The notes under the pieces: generated by a model | The model's database searches: none | Told to the model about the DNA's origin: nothing | Seen by the model: the letters and a program-made list of their open reading frames with translations, nothing else | Origin: Sphingobacteriaceae bacterium | GTDB taxonomy: Bacteria > Bacteroidota > Bacteroidia > Sphingobacteriales > Sphingobacteriaceae | Direction of reading: 5' to 3' | NCBI GenBank assembly: GCA_947459195.1 | Contig: CANHCS010000004.1 | Span: 1 to 53,302 of the forward strand | DNA: 53,302 bases | Part shown: in pieces, positions 16,278-23,649 of the stretch | How positions within the stretch are numbered: the stretch's first letter is position 1 | How the letters are laid out: each line of letters opens with the position of its first letter | Program-made: the position numbers and the translations under genes

Positions 16278-16769
16278 ATGCCCTCATTCGATATTGTTAG
16301 CAAAGTTGACGGTCAAACACTTGACAATGTCATCAACATCGCTAAAAAAGAAATCCTGAACCGCTATGATTTTAGCGGATCGAACAGTTCTGTTGAGTTG
16401 GATAAAAAAACCAATACTGTCTTAATTATCACTGAAGATGATATGCGCTTAAAAGCCATACAGGATGCCATCATTTCTCGCATGGTGAAACAACAACTCG
16501 ATCCGAAATGCATGGATATGGGCAAAGAGCAATACGCCTCGGGTAATATGATTCGTAAGGAGATCAAGATCAAGCAGGGAATCGATAAGGAAACTGCAAA
16601 AAATGTGGTGAAGAAGATCAAAGATAGCGGCCTGAAAGTACAAGCTTCCATTATGGACGATCAAGTAAGGGTGCAAGCTAAAAAGATTGACGATCTGCAA
16701 GCAGTTATTTCACTTTGCAGAACCGAAGATTTTGGTCAACCCTTGCAATACATCAACATGCGAAACTAG
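16278..16769 (+). CDS. YajQ family nucleotide-binding protein
   Basis: A 163-residue protein of the YajQ/DUF520 family with the characteristic start MPSFDIVSKVD, NRYDFSGSNSSVELD, the basic block RKEIKIKQGIDKETAKNVVKK, and the C-terminal LQAVISLCRTEDFGQPLQYINMRN-type end (here FGQPLQYINMRN). Xanthomonas and Pseudomonas members bind cyclic di-GMP and affect transcription, but whether that holds in Bacteroidota is not established. It follows DUF3050 and is convergent with the next gene, with which it shares the four bases CTAG as overlapping stop codons. Confidence 0.95.
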   Translation: MPSFDIVSKVDGQTLDNVINIAKKEILNRYDFSGSNSSVELDKKTNTVLIITEDDMRLKAIQDAIISRMVKQQLDPKCMDMGKEQYASGNMIRKEIKIKQGIDKETAKNVVKKIKDSGLKVQASIMDDQVRVQAKKIDDLQAVISLCRTEDFGQPLQYINMRN

Positions 16770-18076
16770 ATGGTTTTCACATCTTTCGCATCAAAATCTT
16801 CAATATCAGTAATATAAGCGTTGCTTACCAGGAAATCGAACAAAGGCTTGGCCTCTGGAGACACCGGCATGTTTTGAGTGTTGATAATGGTATTGCTCGA
16901 TTTGTCTAAATACGGATAGGCATATAACTTCACATTCTTGCTGAAGAGATCACTTACATAAGCCAATAATTCATCCGTATAGTTTTCACCATAATTTTTG
17001 GAATTGAAAATATTACGAAGGTTGGCAACATTGGTCGATATACCAACACTATTCGGTTTACAACGGCTCAGGAATTGAGCAAGTTTATGATTTCTGGTAT
17101 AATTGGAAACAATCACATAATTGCCCGTTTTATACAGCTCTTCTGCCCTAACCGCAAAACTTTTAAGATCCTCCGCACTTAATTCATCCTGGTCTTCGAG
17201 CAAATTGGTCATCAAAACTTCTATCAAAACCATTACATTCTCATCCTTTAATTTTTGAGAACGTTTAAATTGCTCAATGGCAGTATTTAAAAGATGAAAA
17301 TTAGGAGTTGATTTTTGACCATACTTGGTGCGCAAGATCATCACATCTTTTTTGTAAAGCAGATCTTTACTCTGACAAGCTTCGCCTTCAGGATTAAAAA
17401 TAGCGGCACTGGAGAAACCTTTGGCAATCAAATAAAGATTTACCAGTCGATCGTCGGCACCGGCAAAAGCTGGCCCATTTAAACTGATCATGTCAATCTC
17501 TACAGAACCGATGGCTAAATTATCTACCAGCGATTCGATCATGGTTTGGATATCCTGATGATAAAAATAGGCGGCATAAACTAGGTTTACACCCAGAACA
17601 CCCAAAACATTTTGTTGTAAACTGGCATCGCTATCAAGTAAGCGAACGTGAAAAACGATATCATTTGAAGGACCGCCTGGTTGCGTTTGAAAGCGAATGC
17701 CTAACCAGCCATGTGGATCATTTGACTTATTAAAATTGAGGGTGGTAACAGTATCTGCAAAAGCAAAAAAGGTTTTCTTTGCATACTGAGGACCATCTAA
17801 ACGCTCGGTGAGCAATTCGAATTCATGCTGGAGCATCTTCTCCAAACGTGATTTGGTGACATAACGACCCGAACTTTCGGTACCGTAAATGGAATTACTA
17901 AACACCATATCGTAGGCCGACATGGTTTTGGCAACGGTACCAGATGCAGCACCCGCGGTAAAGAAGTTACGGGCTACTTCCTGTCCGGCACCTATTTCTG
18001 CAAAAGTACCGTAAATGTTTGCATCGAGATTTATTTTTAAAGCTTTCCTTTTCGTTTCTAATATTTCGCGGGCCAT
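16766..18076 (-). CDS. Conserved protein of unknown function
   Basis: A 436-residue protein without a signal peptide or transmembrane helix. It opens MAREILETKRKALKINLD and soon shows YGTFAEIGAGQEVARNFF and GAASGTVAKTMSAYD, strongly conserved in homologues I remember from many Bacteroidota. Later segments include GWLGIRFQTQPGGPSNDIV, LGVLGVNLVYAAYF and NGPAFAGADDRLVNL. I cannot assign a reaction; the two Gly-rich segments suggest a nucleotide or cofactor site. Any receptor label would be wrong, since there is no export signal or barrel. A perfect TAAATTTG box ends four bases before the ATG (leaderless prediction). Confidence 0.85.
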   Translation of the reverse strand: MAREILETKRKALKINLDANIYGTFAEIGAGQEVARNFFTAGAASGTVAKTMSAYDMVFSNSIYGTESSGRYVTKSRLEKMLQHEFELLTERLDGPQYAKKTFFAFADTVTTLNFNKSNDPHGWLGIRFQTQPGGPSNDIVFHVRLLDSDASLQQNVLGVLGVNLVYAAYFYHQDIQTMIESLVDNLAIGSVEIDMISLNGPAFAGADDRLVNLYLIAKGFSSAAIFNPEGEACQSKDLLYKKDVMILRTKYGQKSTPNFHLLNTAIEQFKRSQKLKDENVMVLIEVLMTNLLEDQDELSAEDLKSFAVRAEELYKTGNYVIVSNYTRNHKLAQFLSRCKPNSVGISTNVANLRNIFNSKNYGENYTDELLAYVSDLFSKNVKLYAYPYLDKSSNTIINTQNMPVSPEAKPLFDFLVSNAYITDIEDFDAKDVKTI

Positions 18077-18080
18077 GCCC

Positions 18081-18088
18081 CAAATTTA
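18081..18088 (-). promoter_or_regulatory. -7 box (TAAATTTG) of the conserved unknown
   Basis: A perfect TAnnTTTG on the minus strand with four bases before the ATG at 18076, predicting a transcript that begins at the start codon. Confidence 0.6.
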
Positions 18089-18115
18089 CAAAGAATTATG
18101 AATGGCCTAACATTT

Positions 18116-18154
18116 AAAAAGAAAAGACACCCGAAGTATATCGAGTGTCTTTTC
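18116..18154 (-). terminator. Terminator after hsp20
   Basis: On the minus strand GAAAAGACACTCGA / TCGGGTGTCTTTTC forms a 14-bp stem (one mismatch, 6-base loop), followed by five T. It lies 22 bases after the hsp20 stop codon. Confidence 0.85.
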
Positions 18155-18176
18155 ACAAAACCAAACTAAAATACAT

Positions 18177-18617
18177 TTAAATGATCTCAATTTCGCGGGT
18201 TTGATACTTCGCCTCTTCTCTTTTGGCTACATCGATCTTCAAAATTCCGTTTTCATAAGCAGCCTGAATTTTAGACTGATCTACAGAATCTGGTAAATTA
18301 AATGAACGAACAAAAGATTGGTAACTGTACTCCCTGCGGCTATAATTTTTCTTTTCTTCTTTTTGCTCCGATTCTTTGTCGGCAGCAATACTGAGCACGT
18401 TTTTGTCCAAAGAAATTTTGAAATCATCTCTTTTTAAGCCAGGAACTGCCAGCTCAATGTGGTAATTTCCTTCAGATTCTGAAATATTTACAGCCGGCAC
18501 CCTCGAAACCATTCTGTCTGAGAAAAATGTGTCATTAAAAATGTTATCGAACACATCACCAATCCATGGGTTTAAAGCGGTTCCTTTGTTTTCGTTTGAA
18601 AATTTTACAAGTGTCAT
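18177..18617 (-). CDS. Small heat shock protein, Hsp20 family
   Basis: An ATP-independent holdase chaperone that forms oligomers and binds unfolding proteins. The 146-residue protein has a short N-terminal arm and an alpha-crystallin domain at about 40-135, with VPAVNISESEGNYHIEL, AVPGLKRDDFKISLD, FVRSFNLPDSVD and AAYENGILKIDVAKRE. The tail contains the I-x-I anchor (IEI). Unusually for this window, a full Shine-Dalgarno sequence (AGGAGG) lies 7 bases before the ATG. A small palindrome lies about 110 bases upstream, and a terminator follows the gene. Stress induction is expected from the family. Confidence 0.95.
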   Translation of the reverse strand: MTLVKFSNENKGTALNPWIGDVFDNIFNDTFFSDRMVSRVPAVNISESEGNYHIELAVPGLKRDDFKISLDKNVLSIAADKESEQKEEKKNYSRREYSYQSFVRSFNLPDSVDQSKIQAAYENGILKIDVAKREEAKYQTREIEII

Positions 18618-18623
18618 AATTTA

Positions 18624-18629
18624 TCCTCC
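18624..18629 (-). promoter_or_regulatory. Canonical Shine-Dalgarno site of hsp20
   Basis: The minus strand reads GGAGGA (within AGGAGGA) 6-7 bases before the hsp20 ATG. Most other genes here have no recognisable Shine-Dalgarno, as expected in Bacteroidota, so this site is exceptional and may make hsp20 translation depend differently on the ribosome. Confidence 0.6.
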
Positions 18630-18724
18630 TATTTATTGGTTTGTTTAACAGATTTCAATAGGCATACCAATACAAAATAATAGTAGAAATCAGGACAGAA
18701 TGACATCAAAAAAGATGTTTAAAC

Positions 18725-18739
18725 GACTGATTGTCAGTC
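18725..18739. promoter_or_regulatory. Short palindrome upstream of hsp20
   Basis: GACTGA-TTG-TCAGTC is a perfect 6-bp inverted repeat in the 150-base gap between hsp20 and mgtC. It could be an operator for hsp20. The rest of the gap holds a poor -7 match (TTATTTTG on the minus strand at 18673-18680) and nothing else I recognise. Confidence 0.3.
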
Positions 18740-18767
18740 AAATAGTGTCAAAAGCGGAAATATTGGC

Positions 18768-19412
18768 TTAACGTGAAGTTTGAGCCAGGTTAAAATGAGC
18801 TATTTTATTTGAGCTCAAAAGATAAGTATCTAATTTTTTGATACGATTTTTACGTCCAAAAACGAGCAGCGTAACCACTAGTTTATTATCTTGTTTGGCG
18901 ATCTCTTTCCTGGCGAATTTCAATTTTGATTTATTAAGGTGATTTTCAAGTGTTTTGAGTGAATCGAGCTTATTATCGTCAAAGGTGACGATCAAAGTTT
19001 TACGATGATGCACCCAATCGAGCAAATTCTCTAATCCATGAAACAAGGAAAGTATGAGCACCACTACCAAAGAAACAGTGATGCTTAAGTTGTAGTCGTA
19101 CATACCCACCACCATTCCAATGGCAGCAGCCATCCAAATAACTGCAGCAGTGGTCAATCCGGTAACCGAATAACTGTCTTTAAAAATTACCCCGGCTCCA
19201 ATGAAACCGATACCGGTGATGATATTGGCTGCAATGCGATCATCCCCCATGGTTTCAGACATCATCGTAAAAATGGTAGAACCGAGGGTAATAAGAATAA
19301 TGGTCCGGAAACCGGCAGATTTATTTCGGTATTCGCGTTCAAAACCCAATAAGGCACCGCAAGCAACAGAAATACCAATACGAGCAATATCAACTTGACT
19401 AAAATCAATCAT
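18768..19412 (-). CDS. MgtC/SapB family membrane protein
   Basis: A 214-residue protein with an N-terminal membrane domain (four to five helices up to about residue 130) and a small soluble C-terminal domain. Family signatures are ACGALLGFEREYRNKSAGFRT-type start (here GALLGFEREYRNKSAGFRT), TGIGFIGAGVIFKD and VTGLTTAAVIWMAAAIGM. In Salmonella, MgtC supports growth in low magnesium and inside macrophages by acting on the F-type ATP synthase; in free-living relatives the role is open. It lies 3 bases after glcD, as the last gene of folB-glcD-mgtC. Confidence 0.93.
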   Translation of the reverse strand: MIDFSQVDIARIGISVACGALLGFEREYRNKSAGFRTIILITLGSTIFTMMSETMGDDRIAANIITGIGFIGAGVIFKDSYSVTGLTTAAVIWMAAAIGMVVGMYDYNLSITVSLVVVLILSLFHGLENLLDWVHHRKTLIVTFDDNKLDSLKTLENHLNKSKLKFARKEIAKQDNKLVVTLLVFGRKNRIKKLDTYLLSSNKIAHFNLAQTSR

Positions 19413-19415
19413 TTT

Positions 19416-20819
19416 CTAAAATATTTTACCTGGATTAAGGATCATATTAGGATCAAAAACCTTTTTGATCTGTCGCATCAGTTCCAAGTGTACTTCAGTG
19501 TATTTAAGGTGCATGAACTCTTTTTGAACCAATCCAATTCCGTGTTCACCGGAAATGGTGCCTCCCAAAGCTACCGTTAGTTTAAAAATTTCAGCGATTC
19601 CGGCTTTGAGATCATGTTCCCAAGCTTCATCGCTCATATTCCCTTTAATGATATTAACGTGAAGATTACCATCTCCGGCATGGCCATAACAAATAGATTC
19701 AAAACCATACTGCTGACCTACCGCCTTGATACCGGCGATGAGTTTAGGCAAAGCTGCCCTAGGCACCACGGTATCTTCTTCCTTATAAACTGAATTCGAT
19801 TTAACTGAAACCGCCATCGTCCGGCGAATTTTCCATAACTCTTCCTTCTGAGCAGCCGTATCGGCAAATAAAACCTCCTGACAATTGAAACCCTCTAGAA
19901 CTGCATTAATTTTCTCACATTCAACAAATAAGCGCTCTAGGTCATCGCCATCTACCTCAATCAATAAAAAAGCAGCAATTCCATCTTTTAAATCGAAGTT
20001 CAAATGATCTTTTTCAATTACCCACTCCACTCCTTTCCGCTCCATAAATTCTAGGGCCGATGGCACCATTCCTGCTTTAAAAATTGCAGAAACGGCAGCA
20101 CAAGCTTCTTCATTTGAAATGAAGGAAGCCAACATTAAGAGGTTTTGAGTGGGTTTTGGAATTAATTTAGTGACTATTTTTGTGATGATTCCTAAAGTTC
20201 CTTCAGAACCGATCATCAATTGAGTCAGATTGTAGCCAGAAGCATATTTGATTGTATTTGCCCCGGTCCATATAATTTCACCATTGGGTAAAACCACCTC
20301 CAGATTCAGAATATATTCTCGGATGGTACCATATTTAACCACTCTTGGCCCCCCGCTGCCATGGGCCACATTTCCACCCAAAAAACAAGAACCTTTACTG
20401 GAAGGATCCACAGGATAATAAAAACCTTTAGCCTCCACTTCATTCATAAATTGCTCGGTAATTACTCCAGGTTCTACCGTTGCCTGCAAATTATCTTCAT
20501 CTATACTGATGATTTGATTGAATTGCTCCATTGAGATCATCAGACCACCATGTATGGCTAGTGCAGCTCCGCTCAAACCTGTGCCGGCACCTCTGGGCGT
20601 AACGGGAATGAGGTGCCGATTGCATAATTTGATCAAATCAGCGATCTGATGACTATTTCGAGGTTTTACGACTACTTCAGGATAATAAACCAAGTCTTCA
20701 GTTTCATCTCTGGCATACTTTTCCTTTTCGGAAAAATCAGTAATCACCGAGTCAGAACCGACAATTGCGACTATTTCAGCCAAGATTTGCTCATTGATGG
20801 GTTGATAGGAATGATTCAT
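19416..20819 (-). CDS. FAD-linked oxidase, GlcD/D-lactate dehydrogenase type
   Basis: A cytoplasmic or membrane-associated flavoenzyme oxidising a D-2-hydroxyacid such as glycolate or D-lactate. It has the PCMH-type FAD domain, with VVKPRNSHQIADLI, VTPRGAGTGLSGAA and the PVDPSSKGSCFLGGNVAHG region, and the FAD-oxidase C-terminal domain with YGHAGDGNLHVNI and ISGEHGIGLVQKEFM. About 467 residues, normal for GlcD. The ATG at 20819 is preferred over that at 20828, since it overlaps the folB stop as ATGA (translational coupling). There is no iron-sulfur partner (GlcF/GlcE) next to it, so its electron acceptor is unknown. Confidence 0.9.
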   Translation of the reverse strand: MNHSYQPINEQILAEIVAIVGSDSVITDFSEKEKYARDETEDLVYYPEVVVKPRNSHQIADLIKLCNRHLIPVTPRGAGTGLSGAALAIHGGLMISMEQFNQIISIDEDNLQATVEPGVITEQFMNEVEAKGFYYPVDPSSKGSCFLGGNVAHGSGGPRVVKYGTIREYILNLEVVLPNGEIIWTGANTIKYASGYNLTQLMIGSEGTLGIITKIVTKLIPKPTQNLLMLASFISNEEACAAVSAIFKAGMVPSALEFMERKGVEWVIEKDHLNFDLKDGIAAFLLIEVDGDDLERLFVECEKINAVLEGFNCQEVLFADTAAQKEELWKIRRTMAVSVKSNSVYKEEDTVVPRAALPKLIAGIKAVGQQYGFESICYGHAGDGNLHVNIIKGNMSDEAWEHDLKAGIAEIFKLTVALGGTISGEHGIGLVQKEFMHLKYTEVHLELMRQIKKVFDPNMILNPGKIF

Positions 20820-21178
20820 CGACTCCAATTTAATACAATTTGAGAATGACCAACCTCACCTGCCAAAGGCGGATGCATTTTTCGGATAACCACCCTGATC
20901 TCCTCTAAACCAGTAAATTCTGACTGAACTCTCTCGAGCATGCGCTGGGCAACTGTCTCTATCAGCTTTGCTGTTTTCTTCATCTCCTGTGCTGCAATAG
21001 AAAACAGGGTCTCATAATTCACCGTATTGGCCAGCTGATCACCTGCAGATTGGTTCTGGAAACTAACTTCCAGGTCTACAAAGAATACCGAACCAATCAA
21101 TTGCTCCTCTGGATAATAGCCATGATAGGCAAAAAAGCGCACTTCCTTTAAAGCAACTTGCTGAAATAGTTTAGCCAT
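20816..21178 (-). CDS. folB: Dihydroneopterin aldolase
   Basis: Splits 7,8-dihydroneopterin to 6-hydroxymethyl-dihydropterin and glycolaldehyde in folate synthesis. The 120-residue protein shows the family pattern: FFAYHGYYPEEQLIGSVFFV with the substrate-binding Glu, VNYETLFSIA with the Tyr, and VVIRKMHPPLAG with the catalytic Lys. It is first in the operon folB-glcD-mgtC. FolB releases glycolaldehyde, which can be oxidised to glycolate; the coupled glcD could use that, though this is only an idea. A perfect TATTTTTG box ends four bases before the ATG. Confidence 0.94.
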   Translation of the reverse strand: MAKLFQQVALKEVRFFAYHGYYPEEQLIGSVFFVDLEVSFQNQSAGDQLANTVNYETLFSIAAQEMKKTAKLIETVAQRMLERVQSEFTGLEEIRVVIRKMHPPLAGEVGHSQIVLNWSR

Positions 21179-21182
21179 TCAA

Positions 21183-21220
21183 CAAAAATAAGTCATGAAA
21201 TCAAATACTTCTTATTTTTG
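21183..21220. promoter_or_regulatory. Divergent folB / gcdH-like promoter with inverted repeat
   Basis: CAAAAATAAG (21183-21192) and CTTATTTTTG (21211-21220) are perfect 10-bp inverted copies. Each contains a perfect TATTTTTG box facing outward: the minus-strand box ends four bases before the folB ATG; the plus-strand box predicts a start near 21225. A second plus-strand box, TAAATTTG, lies at 21244-21251 with a predicted start near 21256. The symmetry could be just two promoters or a binding site shared by both. Confidence 0.55.
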
Positions 21221-21271
21221 GGCAGAAGAAAATCCTATTTTCATAAATTTGAGCAAACATCAAGAAAGCTT

Positions 21272-22477
21272 ATGTCTGAAAACAAGCATCACGTATCGCA
21301 AAAGAAAGATTTATTTGAAGCACCCGATTACTATTTGGTAGATGAATTATTAACCGAAGAGCATCGTTTGGTAAGAGACAGTGTTCGTGATTGGGTAAAA
21401 AAGGAAGTTAGCCCGATTATTGAAGATTATGCTCAAAGAGCCGAGTTTCCAAAACAGTTATTAAAAGGCTTGGGTGAAATTGGCGCCTTCGGACCTACCA
21501 TCCCGGTTGAATACGGCGGTGCAGGTCTAGATTATATTTCTTATGGTTTGATGATGCAAGAAATTGAACGGGGCGATTCGGGCATTCGTTCTACAGCTTC
21601 GGTACAAGGCTCACTGGTAATGTATCCGATTTATGCATTCGGATCGGAAGAGCAGAGAAAAAAATACCTACCTAAACTCGCTACCGGCGAAATGATGGGT
21701 TGTTTCGGTTTAACTGAGCCAGATTTTGGATCTAACCCATCGGGCATGGTGACCAATTTTAAAGATGCGGGCAACCATGTCATTTTAAACGGAGCCAAAT
21801 TGTGGATTTCCAACTCTCCATTTGCTGATATTGCGGTAGTTTGGGCAAAGAATGAGCAAGGAGAAATTCAGGGAATCATTGTTGAAAGAGGCATGGAAGG
21901 TTTCTCCACTCCAGAAACTCATAATAAATGGAGTTTAAGGGCTTCGGCAACCGGAGAACTGGTTTTTGACAACGTTAAAGTTCCAAAAGAAAATATTTTA
22001 CCAAATATCAAAGGCTTGAAAGGACCTCTGAGTTGTTTAAATCAAGCTCGCTATGGCATTGCCTGGGGTGCTTTGGGTGCAGCCATGGATTGCTATGATA
22101 CTGCCCTACGTTATTCTAAAGAGCGTATCCAGTTTGACAGACCAATTGGCGGATTCCAACTGCAACAAAAGAAGTTGGCCGAAATGATCACTGAAATTAC
22201 GAAAGGTCAATTGCTCAACTGGCGCTTAGGTGTTTTGAAAAATGAGAACAGGGCTACACCTGCACAAATATCTATGGCCAAGCGTAACAGTGTGGAGCAT
22301 GCCTTGAAAATTGCCCGCGAAGCACGTCAAATGTTAGGTGGAATGGGTATTACAGGTGAGTATCCGATCATGCGCCATATGATGAACCTCGAATCGGTGG
22401 TAACTTATGAAGGTACACATGATATCCATTTGTTGATCACCGGCATGGACGTAACCGGATTGAACGCTTTTGCTTAA
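21272..22477 (+). CDS. Acyl-CoA dehydrogenase, glutaryl-CoA dehydrogenase type
   Basis: An FAD enzyme of the acyl-CoA dehydrogenase family, about 401 residues from the ATG at 21272. It resembles glutaryl-CoA dehydrogenase in GAFGPTIPVEYGGAGLDY, RSTASVQGSLVMYPIYAFGS, CFGLTEPDFGSNPSGM, LNQARYGIAWGALGAA and in the C-terminal TYEGTHDIHLLITG, where Glu is the catalytic base. That enzyme oxidises and decarboxylates glutaryl-CoA to crotonyl-CoA in lysine or tryptophan breakdown and passes electrons to ETF; etfBA lie in the same window at 47-49 kb. The upstream TTG at 21218 lies within promoter sequence and is not the start. Substrate assignment is by resemblance only. Confidence 0.88.
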   Translation: MSENKHHVSQKKDLFEAPDYYLVDELLTEEHRLVRDSVRDWVKKEVSPIIEDYAQRAEFPKQLLKGLGEIGAFGPTIPVEYGGAGLDYISYGLMMQEIERGDSGIRSTASVQGSLVMYPIYAFGSEEQRKKYLPKLATGEMMGCFGLTEPDFGSNPSGMVTNFKDAGNHVILNGAKLWISNSPFADIAVVWAKNEQGEIQGIIVERGMEGFSTPETHNKWSLRASATGELVFDNVKVPKENILPNIKGLKGPLSCLNQARYGIAWGALGAAMDCYDTALRYSKERIQFDRPIGGFQLQQKKLAEMITEITKGQLLNWRLGVLKNENRATPAQISMAKRNSVEHALKIAREARQMLGGMGITGEYPIMRHMMNLESVVTYEGTHDIHLLITGMDVTGLNAFA

Positions 22478-23647
22478 TTATTGGTGATACACCGCAGTAA
22501 TGGGCTCCCTAAGATTGTAACGGGAGGCCATTACTTCTCCATAGGCACCCGCTGTTCTAATTGCGATCAGGTCGCCACGTTCACTTACCGGCAATAACAC
22601 TTCTTTACAAAAGGTATCGGTACTTTCGCAAATGGGTCCAACTACATCATATTTGAGTCCATCTGCTTGGTCAGAACTTCTAGGCTTAGAAAGATTTTCA
22701 ATTTGATGATAGGCCTGATAGAGAACCGGACGCATCAATTCGGTCATCCCGGCATCCAGGATCATGAAATTCTTTTTAATTCCTTTCTTAATGTAGAGTA
22801 CTTTGGTAAGTAATGCGCCAGAGGCGGCTACAAGAGCCCGACCCAATTCAAAATGCACCTCCTGGCCTTTTCTTCTATCCAAAAACTGATCGAAAACCTT
22901 GAAATAGGAATCGAAATCGGTGATGGCATTTTCATCTGGGTGATAATAATCTACACCCAATCCCCCACCCACATTTAAGACTTTCAGATCAAAACCACGA
23001 TCTAAAAACCAGTTATTAAACTCATTAACTCTCAAGCATAAACTTTTGAAAACATCTAGGTCTCTTACCTGCGAACCCACATGAAAATGAATGCCGACTA
23101 ATTCCAGGTGCTTGGCTTCCTGCAAAATTTTAACACAATCATTCAGCTCCCAAGTATTGATACCAAATTTGTTTTCTTCCAATCCGGTAGTAATATGCTG
23201 ATGCGTTTTAGCATCTACATTTGGATTGATGCGAATGGCTATGCGGGCTTTTTTCTGTTGTTTGGCAGCCAATTCGTTGATGATGCTCAACTCCTCCACC
23301 GATTCCACATTGAAACAGAAAATGTCCAATGCCAGGGCTTCTTGTATTTCTTTATCCGACTTTCCCACACCTGCAAACACCACTTCATCATTTTTAAAGC
23401 CCGTTTTTAGCGCCAGCTTTACTTCATTCCCACTTACACAATCGGCCCCAAAGCCCTTAGCTGCAATCGCTTTCAAAATAGGTTCATTGAAATTAGCCTT
23501 TAATGCATAGTGAACTTTAAACCCGTAGATATTGGCTGCTGCTGAACAGACGTTTAAAGTTTGCTCTAACAGTCCTAAATCATAAAAATAAAAAGGCGTT
23601 TCTTGCTTATTCAAATCAGCTAGCACTTCGGGTGTAAACATTTTCAT
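22478..23647 (-). CDS. lysA: Diaminopimelate decarboxylase
   Basis: The last step of lysine synthesis, meso-diaminopimelate to lysine, with PLP. Fold type III decarboxylase of 389 residues; the PLP lysine is Lys50 in VHYALKANFN. Further marks are GADCVSGNEVKLAL, HFHVGSQVRDL, LNVGGGLGVDY and the C-terminal GPICESTDTFCKE and GAYGEVMASRYN. It begins 2 bases after the lysC stop, so the first and last dedicated enzymes of the lysine branch are translated together. Its stop codon directly abuts that of the convergent acyl-CoA dehydrogenase. Confidence 0.96.
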   Translation of the reverse strand: MKMFTPEVLADLNKQETPFYFYDLGLLEQTLNVCSAAANIYGFKVHYALKANFNEPILKAIAAKGFGADCVSGNEVKLALKTGFKNDEVVFAGVGKSDKEIQEALALDIFCFNVESVEELSIINELAAKQQKKARIAIRINPNVDAKTHQHITTGLEENKFGINTWELNDCVKILQEAKHLELVGIHFHVGSQVRDLDVFKSLCLRVNEFNNWFLDRGFDLKVLNVGGGLGVDYYHPDENAITDFDSYFKVFDQFLDRRKGQEVHFELGRALVAASGALLTKVLYIKKGIKKNFMILDAGMTELMRPVLYQAYHQIENLSKPRSSDQADGLKYDVVGPICESTDTFCKEVLLPVSERGDLIAIRTAGAYGEVMASRYNLREPITAVYHQ

Positions 23648-23649
23648 CC

